From Mangrovicoccus sp049603835 (GTDB lineage Bacteria > Pseudomonadota > Alphaproteobacteria > Rhodobacterales > Rhodobacteraceae): 64,000 nucleotides of DNA. The stretch lies in assembly GCA_049603835.1 (NCBI GenBank), contig JBMYSZ010000011.1, positions 41,382 to 105,381 of the forward strand, written 5' to 3'. Positions 17,325 to 26,490 of the stretch are shown here, one piece after another. Position numbers and translations under genes: made by a program. Under the pieces are notes generated by a model. The model did not search any database and was not told where the DNA came from. It saw only the letters and a program-made list of their open reading frames with translations. The first letter of the stretch is position 1. The number at the start of each line of letters is the position of its first letter.

Positions 17325-19511
17325 CTACTTTGAGGGACTATCCCCCACAGCTAAATATTGTACCAGGTCAGCTGATGCCGCGCCTGTTTCACGGGCCTGA
17401 TGCCGTGTCACAGAAGCCACGTCATTTTCCGCCTCTAGTGCGGTGCCCACGCGATGAAGATGCTCATTATCGCGCACCTCAACTTCAAGCACCATGCGGT
17501 AAAAATCGGGTTTCCGGTCCAAAATAACTACATCAGAGATATTGGCCTGTTGCTCGCCAATCAAGGTACATATGCGTCCCAGCACGCCGGCATCATTGCT
17601 CATAGTTAATTCTAAGCTGACGCCAAAAGCAGCGGAATATTTACCGGGCTGCCAATGCAGATCGACCCAGCGGTCGAGTTGGTCTTCGTAATCGATCAGT
17701 TTCGGGCAATCGATTCGGTGCACCATCACCCCATGGCCGGGGAAAGAAATGCCTACAATCCGTTCCCCAGGAACCGGCTGACAACATTGATCGCGCGACC
17801 AGCCCTGGCCGTCCTCAAGCCCAACCACCGCCCGGCGCGGTTCGATTTCTTCGCCGCTTTCATTCGCCAGTTTGGGATAAATGGCCGCCACAACTTTGCG
17901 CGTGGACAATTCGCCCGATCCGAGTCGCGCCAAAAGTTCGTCAACATTTTCTTCGCCAATACCCAAAGTACGGGCGGCGGTCGCTAGGGTTTTCTCGGAC
18001 GCCTTCTTGTCAATCGCGCCAAAAGCGCCGCGGGCTAATTCACGCCCGAGCTTGATAAATCTTTCGCGATGAGCTTCGCGCAAGCTGCGGCGAATAGCGG
18101 ATTTCGCTTTGCCGGTGGCCACGAGTTCAATCCAAGTGGCTTGCGGGCTTTGGCCTTCGGCGGTGGTGATTTCCACCGATTGGCCATTGCGCAGCTGAGT
18201 CCAAAGCGGCACTCGCTGGCCGTCGATTTTCGCGCCGACACAGGCCTGGCCGATGCGGGTATGGATCGCAAAAGCGAAATCCAGCGGCGTCGCTCCGCGC
18301 GGCAGCTTGATCACATCGCCTTTGGGGGTAAAGCAAAACACCTTATCCGCATACATTTCGAGTTTGACGGCTTCGAAGAACTCGTCGTCATCCGTGCCTG
18401 CTTCGAAATGTTCGGTTAGCCCGGCAATCCATGTGGCTGGATCCACCGCAAAGGGGTTTTCGATCCGCTCGCCATCCTTATAGGCCCAATGGGCGGCCAC
18501 ACCTTTTTCGGCGACTTCATGCATGGCTTGGGTGCGGATTTGCACCTCGACCCGCTTGCCATCCCGGCCCAAAACAGCCGTATGCAAAGACCGATAGCCG
18601 TTCATTTTCGGTTCGCTAATATAGTCTTTGAACCGGGTCGGAATGGCGCGCCACCGCCTGTGAATTGCCCCCAAAGCGCGGTAGCAATCCGTCGGGCTTT
18701 GGGTTACTATTCGGAATCCGTAAATATCGCTAAGTCGTGAAAAACTTTGGCCTTTTTCTTCCATCTTGCGCCAGATGGAATAGGGTTTTTTAGCTCGACC
18801 GATGACCTCGCAGGGAATATTTTCGGCGGCCATTTCCGCCTCGATATCGGTTTTGATCTTCTCCACCACATCGCCGGTTTGGCCCTTCAGCGTGGCAAAA
18901 CGCCGAAGAATAGAGCGGCGTGCATCAGGGTTAAGTACCTGGAAAGACAGATCCTCTAACTCATCGCGCATCCATTGCATGCCCATCCGCCCGGCCAAAG
19001 GCGCATAGATATCCATGGTTTCGCGGGCTTTTTTGACCTGCTTTTCTTGCGGCAAAGATTTGATCGTCCGCATATTATGCAGCCGGTCAAACAGTTTCAC
19101 TAAAATCACCCGCAGGTCTTTCGACATGGCGATAAAGAGTTTGCGGAAGTTTTCGGCCTGGCGCGTTTCCGAGCTATTCAGCTGCAGATTGGTCAGCTTG
19201 GTGACGCCATCCACCAAATGCGCGATTTCGACGCCGAACAGGTCTGAGACCTCGGAAAAAGTCGCATCTGTATCTTCGACCGTGTCATGCAGCAATGCAG
19301 TGATCAGGGTCGCATCATCAAGCTTTTGCTCGCTCAGCAGCGCGGCAACGGCAACGGGATGGACGAAATACGCCTCGCCAGAGCGGCGAAACTGCCCTTC
19401 ATGTGCCTTTTGAGCATAATCATAAGCCGCGCAGATTTTTTCACTATTACTGCGCGGATTATACGAATTGATGCGGGAAACCAGTTCAGAGACTGGAATA
19501 AGCTCTTCCAT
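17325..19511 (-). CDS. spoT: Bifunctional (p)ppGpp synthetase/hydrolase
   Basis: This Rel/SpoT homologue makes and degrades the alarmone (p)ppGpp. The 728-residue chain has the HD hydrolase domain with ALLHDTVEDT near residue 74. The synthetase domain has SDIYGFRIV near 240 and an RFKD motif (the RxKD form of bifunctional enzymes) near 273. A TGS domain (VFCFTPKGDVIKLPRGATPLDFAF) starts near 375 and a C-terminal ACT domain near 640. Both catalytic halves look intact. The ATG at 19511 is eight bases after the rpoZ stop; no strong ribosome-binding site is visible, so coupling to rpoZ is likely. Confidence 0.95.
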   Translation of the reverse strand: MEELIPVSELVSRINSYNPRSNSEKICAAYDYAQKAHEGQFRRSGEAYFVHPVAVAALLSEQKLDDATLITALLHDTVEDTDATFSEVSDLFGVEIAHLVDGVTKLTNLQLNSSETRQAENFRKLFIAMSKDLRVILVKLFDRLHNMRTIKSLPQEKQVKKARETMDIYAPLAGRMGMQWMRDELEDLSFQVLNPDARRSILRRFATLKGQTGDVVEKIKTDIEAEMAAENIPCEVIGRAKKPYSIWRKMEEKGQSFSRLSDIYGFRIVTQSPTDCYRALGAIHRRWRAIPTRFKDYISEPKMNGYRSLHTAVLGRDGKRVEVQIRTQAMHEVAEKGVAAHWAYKDGERIENPFAVDPATWIAGLTEHFEAGTDDDEFFEAVKLEMYADKVFCFTPKGDVIKLPRGATPLDFAFAIHTRIGQACVGAKIDGQRVPLWTQLRNGQSVEITTAEGQSPQATWIELVATGKAKSAIRRSLREAHRERFIKLGRELARGAFGAIDKKASEKTLATAARTLGIGEENVDELLARLGSGELSTRKVVAAIYPKLANESGEEIEPRRAVVGLEDGQGWSRDQCCQPVPGERIVGISFPGHGVMVHRIDCPKLIDYEDQLDRWVDLHWQPGKYSAAFGVSLELTMSNDAGVLGRICTLIGEQQANISDVVILDRKPDFYRMVLEVEVRDNEHLHRVGTALEAENDVASVTRHQARETGAASADLVQYLAVGDSPSK

Positions 19512-19518
19512 CGACAGA

Positions 19519-19872
19519 TTAGCGAGGAGACTGCGCCTCCATAAGGGCACGCAACAATTTCTCGTCAGTCATATCGTCTTCGGCCGGCTTGTCGTTTTCA
19601 ACGCCCATCAGCAGCGACATTGCGTCGTCTTCGGGTTCATCAACTTCAATCTGAGTTTGGTTGCTGGCGATCATGCGTTCGCGCAGGTCCTCAGCACTCT
19701 GAGTTTCTTCTGCAATTTCGCGCAGAGCAACAACCGGATTTTTGTCATTGTCGCGGTCGATCGTCAAAGGCGCGCCACTGGACACTTCGCGCGCGCGATG
19801 GGCCGCCAACATCACCAATTCGAAGCGATTGGGAACTTTGTCGACGCAATCTTCAACTGTAACCCGTGCCAT
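19519..19872 (-). CDS. rpoZ: RNA polymerase omega subunit
   Basis: Omega (117 residues) assists folding of the beta-prime subunit. The start MARVTVEDCVDKVPNRFELVMLAA and the R-A-R-E-V-S-S-G segment are the canonical omega core; a longer acidic tail is normal in alphaproteobacteria. AAGGAAAG lies a few bases before the ATG. It heads the rpoZ-spoT unit, the usual arrangement, tying the alarmone enzyme to a subunit that forms part of a ppGpp site. Confidence 0.96.
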   Translation of the reverse strand: MARVTVEDCVDKVPNRFELVMLAAHRAREVSSGAPLTIDRDNDKNPVVALREIAEETQSAEDLRERMIASNQTQIEVDEPEDDAMSLLMGVENDKPAEDDMTDEKLLRALMEAQSPR

Positions 19873-20325
19873 GATTCGCTTTCCTTGCTTAGATCCGCAG
19901 AGAAACCTATGCTTTAATGGCTTATTGCCAGGTTGACAACTCCGGTTTTTGGTGAATGCGGAAACCTTTAACGAAGGCCGGCAAAGATCAGCCGATTGAT
20001 CCGGGTTTTGTCGGGCGGCGAATTTCCGTTTTTTCGAAAAAAAACGGTGATTACGGCTTCTCTTCGATATTTTTAACGGTTTATTATATTTTTGGCGTTT
20101 GAAAGTGGTGCGCAATCATAAGCTTATCGGTGAAATTGTTTCTATTGTATGATATAACTTTGAATAAGGGGCTTTTTTCTGTCGAATTTTCTGATTAATG
20201 GCTCCCTTACCGTTTTGGACGGGCATATTTTGTATTGCCTGCGTGAGCTTAACCTTTATTCTCGGCGCTCTGCGCCTTGAGGTTAGTCAGCACAGCCCAG
20301 GCAGGACATTAGAAAGGACATATTG
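19873..20325. other. Large A/T-rich divergent intergenic region
   Basis: These 453 bp lie between rpoZ and the NYN-domain gene and hold no open frame that resembles a gene. They are visibly richer in A and T than the surroundings (20040-20220) and contain a T6/A8 inverted repeat at 20026-20047. For rpoZ, TTGTCA with a TAAAGC 17 bases later (minus strand, near 19910-19940) is a weak promoter candidate. Confidence 0.5.
20026..20047. repeat. T/A-tract inverted repeat upstream of rpoZ
   Basis: CCGTTTTTT and AAAAAACGG form a 9-bp inverted repeat with a four-base centre (CGAA). Either strand would give a stem with an internal A or U tract, so it could be a bidirectional terminator remnant or a protein-binding, bent element. 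Confidence 0.4.
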
Positions 20326-20901
20326 ATGTTTTACAGGGATGAGCGCCTTGCGCTCTTTATCGATGGATCAAACCTATACGCTGCTGCTAAGTCGCTGGGT
20401 TTTGACATCGATTACAAGCTTTTGCGCCAAGAATTCATGCGCCGCGGTAAGCTTCTTCGGGCCTTTTACTACACTGCCTTGCTCGAGAATGATGAATATT
20501 CGCCCATTCGTCCGCTGGTCGATTGGCTGCATTACAATGGCTTCACCATGGTCACTAAACCGGCCAAGGAATATATCGATAGCCAAGGCCGCCGTAAGGT
20601 CAAAGGCAATATGGATATCGAACTGACTGTGGATGCGCTGGAACTGGCGCCGCATGTGGATCATGTGGTCTTGTTCTCTGGCGATGGCGATTTCCGTCCG
20701 CTGATCGCAGCGCTTCAGCGCAAAGGCAAACGTGTTTCCGTAGTGTCCACCATTCGCTCGCAACCACCGATGATCTCCGATGAATTGCGCCGCCAGGCGG
20801 ATAATTTCATCGAATTGGATGAGCTTCGCGAAGTTATCGGTCGTCCGCCGCGTGAAGGTGCGGATATGCCAATTGGTGCTCCGGTGGAGTCCGAAGTCTA
20901 A
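20326..20901 (+). CDS. NYN-domain (LabA/DUF88) protein
   Basis: The 191-residue protein has the PIN-like NYN fold. LALFIDGSNLYAAAKSLG near residue 8 carries the first acidic residue, VKGNMDIELTVDAL near 92 carries the second Asp, and VVLFSGDGDFRPLIAALQRKGK near 115 is the family's most conserved block with two Asp. These make the metal site expected of a ribonuclease. Target RNA is unknown. The ATG at 20326 is used (an adjacent TTG also exists) because AGAAAGGAC precedes it. It appears to be transcribed alone. Confidence 0.9.
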   Translation: MFYRDERLALFIDGSNLYAAAKSLGFDIDYKLLRQEFMRRGKLLRAFYYTALLENDEYSPIRPLVDWLHYNGFTMVTKPAKEYIDSQGRRKVKGNMDIELTVDALELAPHVDHVVLFSGDGDFRPLIAALQRKGKRVSVVSTIRSQPPMISDELRRQADNFIELDELREVIGRPPREGADMPIGAPVESEV

Positions 20902-20990
20902 GCGGCTTTGCGTCTCTGGTCATTTTCGGTGCGCGGCCCTAATTAAGGGGAAACCCGTTTGGGGAAATGGGTGGAACTCTGTGAGGGCCT

Positions 20991-21941
20991 ATGACCAAGC
21001 CGAAAATGAGTCTGTATCTCGCCGCGCCGCGAGGGTTTTGCGCGGGCGTAGATAGGGCGATCAAAATCGTGGAAATGGCCTTGGAGAAGTGGGGAGCTCC
21101 GGTCTATGTCCGCCATGAGATTGTCCATAATAAATATGTCGTAGACGGGTTGCGTTCCGCAGGCGCAATTTTCGTCGAAGACTTAGAAGACTGCCCAGAT
21201 GATCGCCCGGTCATCTTTTCGGCCCATGGTGTGCCTAAATCTGTCCCAGCAGAAGCATCCCGGCGCAATATGCTCTATGTGGATGCGACTTGTCCTTTGG
21301 TCAGTAAAGTCCATATCGAGGCAGAACGGCATTTCGAAGCTGGGTTGCAGATTGTCATGATCGGCCATGCTGGGCATCCAGAAACCATTGGCACAATGGG
21401 TCAATTGCCAGAGGGCGAAGTGCTATTGGTGCAAAAGCCAGAGGATGTGGCGGCGTTATCGCCGCGGGATCCCGCGAAATTGGCCTATGTCACCCAGACC
21501 ACTCTATCGGTAGATGACACAACGGAAATTGTGGCGGCTTTGACCGCCACCTTCCCGCAGATTGTCGGCCCCCATAAAGAAGATATCTGCTACGCCACCA
21601 CTAATCGTCAGGCCGCTGTCAAAGCTGTCGCGCCGAATGTGCAGGCGCTTTTGGTGGTTGGGGCGCCAAATTCCTCTAATTCCAAACGCTTAGTCGATGT
21701 GGCGCGGAAAGCAGGCTGCGATTATGCTCAGCTAGTCCAACGCGCCGATGAAATTGATTGGCGGGCTTTGGATGGGGCACAGGCGGTGGGCATCACTGCC
21801 GGGGCTTCGGCGCCCGAGGTTCTGGTCAATGAGGTGGTCGATGCCTTCCGCGAGCGGTTCTCAGTTTCGCTGGAAATGGTGGAAACCGCTGTGGAAGATG
21901 TAGAATTCAAAGTCCCCCGTGTTTTGCGGGTGCCAGCATGA
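20991..21941 (+). CDS. ispH: 4-hydroxy-3-methylbut-2-enyl diphosphate reductase
   Basis: IspH is the last enzyme of the MEP isoprenoid pathway and holds a [4Fe-4S] cluster. Its three ligand cysteines are visible: Cys in APRGFCAGVDRAI near residue 17, Cys in VDATCPLVSKVH near 101, and Cys in EDICYATTNRQ near 199. FSAHGVPK and GHAGHPET supply the active-site His residues. The length of 316 is standard. It overlaps the next gene by four bases (ATGA) and heads the run ispH-DUF3429-methyltransferase-rnhA. Confidence 0.97.
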   Translation: MTKPKMSLYLAAPRGFCAGVDRAIKIVEMALEKWGAPVYVRHEIVHNKYVVDGLRSAGAIFVEDLEDCPDDRPVIFSAHGVPKSVPAEASRRNMLYVDATCPLVSKVHIEAERHFEAGLQIVMIGHAGHPETIGTMGQLPEGEVLLVQKPEDVAALSPRDPAKLAYVTQTTLSVDDTTEIVAALTATFPQIVGPHKEDICYATTNRQAAVKAVAPNVQALLVVGAPNSSNSKRLVDVARKAGCDYAQLVQRADEIDWRALDGAQAVGITAGASAPEVLVNEVVDAFRERFSVSLEMVETAVEDVEFKVPRVLRVPA

Positions 21942-22411
21942 AGGATACGTGCCCGCCGCTGGCAAAAATTCCCAAATCCGCGCTTTATCTGGGCCTTGCC
22001 GGGGTGCTTCCCTTTATCTGGGGCGTGGCGACGGAATTACTGCCGCCGCTTTATGATCTGGGGCTCGGCACGCTTGGGCCGCGTTTTGTCGGCCAATATG
22101 TGCAGGTTGCCTATGGAACGGTGATTTTAGCCTTTATGTCCGGGGTGTTATGGGGCTTTGCCACCCGAACCGAAGGCCAGGCAGCGGCGGCGGGCTATGG
22201 GCTGTCGACCCTTCCGGCGCTTTGGGCGTTTTTCTTTGTGGGCGGCGGCGCGGATCGCGCGGCGGGCTTTTTGATCGCAGGTTATCTCGGCCTATTGGGG
22301 CTGGATTATTTGTTTTGGCGCTATGGGTTGACCCCTGAATGGTGGATGCAATTGCGCAATCTTTTGACGCTTTTGGTAGTGGGCTGTTTGACCTTGGGGC
22401 TCTTGCTGTGA
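21938..22411 (+). CDS. DUF3429-family membrane protein
   Basis: The 157-residue protein has five hydrophobic segments (about 15-35, 52-75, 85-105, 108-125 and 138-156). It fits DUF3429 in size, in the start motif of P-x-x-A-x-x-L-G-L-A-G-x-L-P-F, and in the G-x-V-Q-x-A-Y-G-x-x-I-L-A-F-M-S-G-x-x-W-G pattern. Function is unknown. Its start overlaps ispH and its stop overlaps the following GTG, so translation is coupled on both sides. Confidence 0.83.
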   Translation: MKDTCPPLAKIPKSALYLGLAGVLPFIWGVATELLPPLYDLGLGTLGPRFVGQYVQVAYGTVILAFMSGVLWGFATRTEGQAAAAGYGLSTLPALWAFFFVGGGADRAAGFLIAGYLGLLGLDYLFWRYGLTPEWWMQLRNLLTLLVVGCLTLGLLL

Positions 22412-23001
22412 CGGCGGATCCGGCGACCCTGTCAGTCTATGACAATGGTGCGCAGGAATATGGCGAGCGGTTTAAAAAATATCACAAAAGCGATGGGTTA
22501 GAGCGGTTTATCGCCCGACTTCCCGCCGGTGGCACCACATTGGATCTGGGATGTGGCGTCGGGGCATCGGCGGCTCGCATGCGCCAGGCGGGTCTACGTG
22601 TTTCGGCGCTTGACGCCTCAGTTGGTATGGCGGCAGAGGCGCAGCGACTCTTTGGTCTCACTGTGCAAGTCGCGCCATTTTCCGCGCTTACAGCCGAGGC
22701 GGCTTATGACGGGGTTTGGGCAATGTTTAGCCTGTTACATGCGCCGCGCTCGGACATGCCCGGCCATCTTGCCCGTATCGCGACCGCCCTTCGTGGCCCT
22801 CGGGAATTTGCCCTGGCTTTGAAAACCGGCACGGGCGAGGCGCGCGACCAGCTTGGACGGTTTTACACCTATTACACCGAAGCGGAGATCCGTGACTTGC
22901 TGGCCCAGGCGGGCTTTGCTATCCGGGCGATCCAATATGGAGAAGGCGTCGGATTTGACAATCAGCCCGCGCCTTGGATGGTGATTTCGGCACATGGCTA
23001 A
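22408..23001 (+). CDS. Class I SAM-dependent methyltransferase
   Basis: The 197-residue protein has the class I fold: LDLGCGVGASAARM near residue 48 is motif I, VSALDAS near 69 is motif II, and YDGVWAMFSLLHAP near 102 is the region after strand 4. The start YDNGAQEYGERF matches small-molecule or tellurite-resistance-type methyltransferases; substrate is unknown. The GTG at 22408 is chosen because it overlaps the previous stop (GTGA) and gives the expected N-terminus. It overlaps rnhA by eight bases. Confidence 0.83.
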   Translation: MTADPATLSVYDNGAQEYGERFKKYHKSDGLERFIARLPAGGTTLDLGCGVGASAARMRQAGLRVSALDASVGMAAEAQRLFGLTVQVAPFSALTAEAAYDGVWAMFSLLHAPRSDMPGHLARIATALRGPREFALALKTGTGEARDQLGRFYTYYTEAEIRDLLAQAGFAIRAIQYGEGVGFDNQPAPWMVISAHG

Positions 23002-23458
23002 CTTCTTTGCCTATACAGACGGCGCTTGCAGCGGCAATCCTGGTCCGGGGGGTTGGGGCGCGCTTTTGATCGCCAAAGAGGGCGAGCAGATCGTCAAAGA
23101 GAAAGAGCTCAGCGGTGGCGAGGCGCTTACCACCAATAACCGGATGGAGCTTTTGGGCGCGATCAATGCCCTAGAGGCGTTTGACCGTCCGGTTAGCGTG
23201 ACCTTGGTGACCGATAGCGCCTATGTGAAGGACGGTATCACCAAATGGGTGCATGGCTGGAAACGCAATGGTTGGAAGACCGCCGCCAAAAAACCTGTGA
23301 AAAATGAAGAGCTTTGGCGTCGTTTAGATGAGGCCGCCGCGCGCCATGATGTGACCTGGGAGTGGGTCAAGGGCCATGCGGGCCATCCGGAAAATGAGCG
23401 GGTGGATGAGCTGGCGCGCATGGCGATGGAGCCCTTTAAGTCCGATCGCGCCTCATGA
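22994..23458 (+). CDS. rnhA: Ribonuclease HI
   Basis: RNase HI degrades RNA in RNA-DNA hybrids. The 154-residue enzyme shows the catalytic carboxylates in order: Asp in YTDGACSGNPGPGGWG near residue 8, Glu in TTNNRMELLGAI near 52, Asp in LVTDSAYVKDGI near 74 and the late Asp in NERVDELAR near 141, with the basic handle region W-x-x-x-W-K-R-N-G-W. It closes the ispH run and its end overlaps the convergent glycosyltransferase by six bases. Confidence 0.96.
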   Translation: MANFFAYTDGACSGNPGPGGWGALLIAKEGEQIVKEKELSGGEALTTNNRMELLGAINALEAFDRPVSVTLVTDSAYVKDGITKWVHGWKRNGWKTAAKKPVKNEELWRRLDEAAARHDVTWEWVKGHAGHPENERVDELARMAMEPFKSDRAS

Positions 23459-24508
23459 AAAGCTTGAACCTTCTTTCGCCGCCATCACGGCTCGCGCCAT
23501 AATCTGCGCCGTATCTCGCCAACTGGGCAAAGCTTCCCCTGCGGCCCGCGCGCCTTGGGCCAAGCTGTCCCGCGCCGTGGCATCCGTTAGAATAAGGCGC
23601 AGAGCGGCGGCGAATTGGCGGTCATCATCCACTGGCACGAGCTGCCCAGCCGTTTCGGGCACCGTCTGCGGCACTGCCCCGGCACGGCATGTGACAATCG
23701 GCAGCCCATGCGTCAAAGCTTCGGCAAAGGCCATGCCATAGCCCTCATAACGGGTGGCAAGGGCAAAAAGGCTGGCTTGATGATAGAGCTTCACCAGCGC
23801 GGTATCGTTGATCAGGCCGGTGAAACGCACGCGCTCCGCCACTCCTAGCTTTACTGCTAGGTCAGTCAGCCGGGCGGGCAAGTTCTTGTCATGGGATTTG
23901 CCGACAATCGCGGCCTGCCAGCGAAGATCAGTGATCTGCGACAGAGCCTTTAGCAGCACATCATGGCCTTTGCGTTCGGCCAAAATCCCCACCGATAGGA
24001 TTAGCGGCGGATCGACAGGGCAGGGGGCACCGGAGGGACGGGTCACCCCAGGCAAAGCGATCTGCATCCGCGCCGGATCCACCGCGAAATCATCACGCAG
24101 CACCTCATATGTATGCGGGCTGGGAACAACCACCTGCAGTGCCAGGCCCAAATTCGTCTTTTCCCGCCGGATCAGAGCTTGGGCCATCTCTGCGCTTAGC
24201 CCGGTTTCATAGCCCAAAGGGTGATGGGTCATGGCCACAAAAGGCGCGGCCAGATTTTGCAAGATCTCGCTGTCCAAAGACCCGAAAACCAAGCCATCAA
24301 TGATGATCGGACAATCCGCAGGCACGGCGCGGAGCAAGGCGGCCGAATCCGCCATTTCGGCGGCGCTTGGATGGGGGAAACCCGCAGGCAATTCCAGATG
24401 CTCCACCGCCCAACCCAGATCCCGCAGCGCCCACAGCAAGCTGCGTTCGTAAATATAGCCGCCGGTTTTAGTGGCAATATCGCCTGGAATCGCAAAGACA
24501 GCTTTCAT
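23453..24508 (-). CDS. Glycosyltransferase family 4 protein
   Basis: The 351-residue protein has a GT-B layout. The N-terminal Rossmann domain has a G-G-Y-I-Y-E-R motif, and the C-terminal half contains ILSVGILAERKGHDVLLKAL near residue 185 and YEGYGMAFAEALTHGLPIV near 268. The latter carries the E-x7-E nucleotide-sugar signature of GT4. Donor and acceptor are unknown. MKAVFAIPGD at 24508 is preferred to the GTG five codons upstream. It diverges from opgH with 184 bp between, and a role in the same envelope is possible but not shown. Confidence 0.87.
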   Translation of the reverse strand: MKAVFAIPGDIATKTGGYIYERSLLWALRDLGWAVEHLELPAGFPHPSAAEMADSAALLRAVPADCPIIIDGLVFGSLDSEILQNLAAPFVAMTHHPLGYETGLSAEMAQALIRREKTNLGLALQVVVPSPHTYEVLRDDFAVDPARMQIALPGVTRPSGAPCPVDPPLILSVGILAERKGHDVLLKALSQITDLRWQAAIVGKSHDKNLPARLTDLAVKLGVAERVRFTGLINDTALVKLYHQASLFALATRYEGYGMAFAEALTHGLPIVTCRAGAVPQTVPETAGQLVPVDDDRQFAAALRLILTDATARDSLAQGARAAGEALPSWRDTAQIMARAVMAAKEGSSFS

Positions 24509-24692
24509 AATTTGTCCACTCACATGCCGTTTCTCACGGCGAATTTACTGGTTTTGCGGCTATTTGGCCTAAATTTGCCGCTTTGGTTCCGCATCGTTAC
24601 AGTCACTGTCGGAAAGTTCATCTGAATTTTATTGTCCTTGGCGCCTAAACGACCACCATTAGGGTATCTGAATTCACGAGTGGAGCTCCTCC

Positions 24693-26474
24693 GTGCCGCA
24701 AACTACCCTATCCGACAAGGCTTTGGATCACCCCGCCTCCGCGCGTTGGAGCCTGGCCGCCCGCCGCCGTCTTGTGTTGTGCCTTAATCTCGTCTCAATC
24801 CTTGGGCTCTTTCTCGCTATGGCGCGGATCATGGCTTATGGCGGGGTCACGCCGATAGAAGGGGCGATGCTGGTGGCCTATGCGCTGACATTGCCTTGGC
24901 TGACGATCGGGTTTTGGAATGCGGTTATCGGCCTGATTTTGACGCGGGTTTACAGCGACCCGGCGGCGATCGTGACCCCTCAGTTGGCGCAAACCGATGA
25001 TGACGCGCCGATCACTAGCCGCACCGCGATTGTCATGGCAATTCGCAATGAAAACCCCGACGACTCCTTGGGCCGGTTAGAGGCCATGGCCCGGGATCTA
25101 GGCCGCTCGCGCTATGCGGAGCAATTCGAATATCATGTGCTTAGCGATACGACCCGCGCCGATATTGCGCTCGAAGAAGAGCGCTTTGTGGCCCAATGGC
25201 GCGCGCGGGCGCGAGGCGCGAAAATCCATTATCGCCGCCGTTTGACGAATGAAGGCTATAAGGCCGGTAATGTCGCAGAGTTCCTGGCGCGCTGCCATCA
25301 GGATTATGATTTCTATCTGCCGCTGGATGCCGATAGCTTGATGGGGGCCAGCGCGGTAGAGCGTCTGGTCCGCGTCATGCAATCGGATCCGAAGCTGGGG
25401 ATTCTCCAAGGCCTGGTCGTCGGGACCCCATCCCAGACCTTTTTCACCCGCGCTTTCCAGTTCGGGATGCGTAATGGGATGCGGTCTTTCACTTTGGGCT
25501 CCGCCTGGTGGCAAGGGGATTGCGGCCCTTACTGGGGGCATAATGCGCTTATCCGCGCCTCTGCCTTCCACGAATATTGCCAATTGCCCGAGATTTCCGG
25601 ACGCGGTGCCCTCAGCGGCTATATCCTCAGCCATGACCAGGTCGAAGCGGTTCTGATGCGCCGCGCGGGCTATGAATGCCGGGTTTTGGCGGCCGAGCAG
25701 GAAAGCTATGAGGATAACCCGCCCAGCATGCCGGATTTCATCAAACGAGAACTGCGTTGGTGTAATGGCAATCTGCAATATCTGCGTCTTGGAGGGTTGC
25801 AGGGGCTAAAACCGCTGAGCCGGGTGCAGCTTTGGTTGGCGATTTTGATGTATGTAAGCCCCATGGCCTGGATCGTTTTCATTGCCCTTGGCGCGTCTCT
25901 TGCCGCTGGACCGCAGCTAGAGGCGGTGCCAGCCGGGATTGGCCTGGCGCTGTTTGCGGTGGTTATGTTCTTCAATCTGACGCCGAAAATCATGGGTTTG
26001 GCGCAAATCCTGGCCGATCATCACGAATCTGGGCGCTATGGCGGGCGGATCCGGGTGTTGGTCGGCGGGGTGACGGAACTGCTGCTATCGGTCCTGACCG
26101 CGCCAGTGGTGGCCTTTGGGATCACGCTTTTCGGTATCGGTCTGCTTTTTGGTCAGCGCATTTCCTGGTCCAGCCAGCAGCGTGACCCGCGTCGTTTGCT
26201 ATGGCGCGAGGCGCTAGCGGCTTTGTGGCCTCAGACTTTGCTGGGGATCGGACTGGCGATTTACCTGGCAAATGTGGCGCCTTGGACCCTGCTTTTTGCG
26301 GCGCCGGTTATTGGGTCGCTCTGCTTGGCCATCCCGGTGGCTGTGATCACAACCTTGCCGGGGCTGGGCCGCTGGTCGCGCCGGGTTGGTTTGTTCGATA
26401 TCCCCGAAGATCGCCAAGCGCATCTTGACGGCGAGCGTAGCATACTGCCCAATGTGCTCCAGACAACGCCCTAG
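24693..26474 (+). CDS. opgH: Glucans biosynthesis glucosyltransferase (OpgH/MdoH family)
   Basis: OpgH polymerises the backbone of osmoregulated periplasmic glucans from UDP-glucose at the inner membrane. The 593-residue protein has two N-terminal membrane helices (about 28-50 and 58-82). A family 2 transferase domain follows, with VMAIRNENPD near residue 115, PLDADSLM near 211, the SHDQVEA segment near 315, and a R-x-x-R-W-type RELRWCNGNLQY near 353. At least five more helices follow from residue 375. The GTG start has GGAG ten bases before. No opgG or opgB is adjacent. It contains one TGTGATCACA word. Confidence 0.9.
   Translation: MPQTTLSDKALDHPASARWSLAARRRLVLCLNLVSILGLFLAMARIMAYGGVTPIEGAMLVAYALTLPWLTIGFWNAVIGLILTRVYSDPAAIVTPQLAQTDDDAPITSRTAIVMAIRNENPDDSLGRLEAMARDLGRSRYAEQFEYHVLSDTTRADIALEEERFVAQWRARARGAKIHYRRRLTNEGYKAGNVAEFLARCHQDYDFYLPLDADSLMGASAVERLVRVMQSDPKLGILQGLVVGTPSQTFFTRAFQFGMRNGMRSFTLGSAWWQGDCGPYWGHNALIRASAFHEYCQLPEISGRGALSGYILSHDQVEAVLMRRAGYECRVLAAEQESYEDNPPSMPDFIKRELRWCNGNLQYLRLGGLQGLKPLSRVQLWLAILMYVSPMAWIVFIALGASLAAGPQLEAVPAGIGLALFAVVMFFNLTPKIMGLAQILADHHESGRYGGRIRVLVGGVTELLLSVLTAPVVAFGITLFGIGLLFGQRISWSSQQRDPRRLLWREALAALWPQTLLGIGLAIYLANVAPWTLLFAAPVIGSLCLAIPVAVITTLPGLGRWSRRVGLFDIPEDRQAHLDGERSILPNVLQTTP
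26342..26351. repeat. TGTGATCACA word
   Basis: Copy 3, in opgH; read in AVITTL. First of 12 copies within 15 kb. Confidence 0.9.
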
Positions 26475-26490
26475 GGGAAAGGAACACGCC

